The position numbers and the translations under genes were made by a program. A stretch of DNA of 64,000 nt from Cucumis sativus (lineage: Eukaryota; Streptophyta; Magnoliopsida; Cucurbitales; Cucurbitaceae). Positions 63,506-64,000 of the stretch are shown piece after piece (positions within the stretch are counted from its first letter, which is position 1; each line of letters opens with the position of its first letter). The stretch covers positions 20,488,307-20,552,306 of the forward strand of contig NC_026661.2 of NCBI RefSeq assembly GCF_000004075.3. Direction: 5' to 3'. The notes under the pieces are model-generated. The model was not told where the DNA came from and ran no database searches. It worked only from the letters and a program-made list of their open reading frames with translations.

Positions 63506-63540
63506 TCCTCTTCTTCTTCTTCTTCTTCTTCTTCTTCCAT
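63506..63540. repeat. (CTT)n tract in the glyoxalase I-like 5' leader
   Basis: About nine CTT units lie in pyrimidine-rich leader sequence roughly 50 bp before the start codon. Confidence 0.85.
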
Positions 63541-63587
63541 TTTCATCTCTAAATCTCATTTTAGGTTTCGATAAACTTATCCTTAAA

Positions 63588-63949
63588 ATGAAGGAATCGG
63601 AAGGAAATCCTCTGCATCTAAAGTCGATCAACCACATATCGCTTCTCTGTAAATCAGTGGAAGAATCCATTTATTTTTACCAGAATATTTTAGGGTTTTT
63701 CCCCATTCGTAGACCTGGATCCTTCAAATTCGATGGCGCTTGGTATAAATTTCTTTTCTTCTTTTTCACTAATTAAATCTGTTTTTGTTTTTTGTTTGAT
63801 TTATATCTGATGGATTTTTTTTTTTAATCTGACGTTTTTTTAGGCTTTTTGGTTACGGCATTGGAATTCATCTCTTGCAATCGGAAAAACCTGAGAATTT
63901 GCCAAAAAAAGGCAAGATTAATCCCAAGGATAATCACATATCATTTCAG
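63588..63949 (+). CDS. Glyoxalase I / VOC superfamily protein, first two exons (runs off the window)
   Basis: Exon 1 is 63588-63742 and exon 2 is 63844-63949; the next intron starts at 63950 and the rest lies beyond the window. The 87 residues seen begin MKESEGNPLHLKSINHISLL, then VEESIYFYQNILGFFPIRRP, GSFKFDGAWLFGYGIGIHLL and PKDNHISFQ. This is the first beta-alpha-beta-beta-beta module of the VOC fold, with His16 in the NHISL metal-site position. It matches the small plant glyoxalase I-like proteins of the At1g80160/At1g15380 type as I recall. Some of these may lack true lactoylglutathione lyase activity, so the reaction is not asserted. Confidence 0.9.
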
Positions 63950-64000
63950 GTAATTGATTAATTCATTCCTTTGTAATGGAATTGGATTACATTATAATAT

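Overview
The window is nuclear DNA of a flowering plant. It is AT-rich, its genes are split by short GT-AG introns, and the best family matches are plant-specific (EPFL peptide, BEL1-like TALE homeodomain, MBD10/11-type protein, PLD alpha). Several dispersed repeats look like ones I recall from Cucurbitaceae (Cucumis and relatives), so a cucurbit is my best guess; the family is an inference and the species is not decided.

Layout. 132-3304 (-): MBD10/11-like methyl-CpG-binding-domain protein, with a MITE in its first intron. 7113-8813 (-): TPR protein. 12153-14079 (-): small plastid-targeted membrane protein of unknown function, with a diverged tandem repeat in its intron and an 18-bp TGGGCC palindrome upstream. 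15128-15885 (-): EPFL8-like secreted peptide. 18825-21510 (-): Gag1-like clamp (DUF4050) protein whose first coding exon is 5 bases. 25983-26700 (-): small membrane-anchored basic protein. 27950-31636 (-): phospholipase D alpha 1. 34431-36209 (-): rhomboid protease. 36754-39983 (+): signal peptidase subunit SEC11, divergent from the rhomboid gene. 40811-43160 (-): RRT/O-fucosyltransferase-type glycosyltransferase. 43515-43918: rearranged plastid ndhB insertion. 44224-47930 (-): GT4 glycosyltransferase. 49176-51303 (-): BEL1-like homeodomain factor. About 52.1-63.3 kb: AT-rich gene-poor DNA. 63588-end (+): first two exons of a glyoxalase I/VOC protein.

The genes do not form an operon-like system; this is an ordinary plant gene neighbourhood. 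Two groupings are worth noting. PLD alpha, rhomboid and SEC11 lie next to each other in the same order that I recall for Arabidopsis At1g52570, At1g52580 and At1g52600. TPR, EPFL8 and glyoxalase I resemble the Arabidopsis group At1g80130, At1g80133 and At1g80160, here spread over about 56 kb. These locus numbers are from memory and were not checked.

Exon borders were set by hand from GT/AG sites, reading-frame continuity and family conservation. UTR limits and transcription starts are not resolved. I found no convincing tRNA, rRNA or CRISPR array, and no sign of a new multi-gene system. The most unusual structure is the plastid fragment enclosed by a perfect 22-bp inverted repeat.
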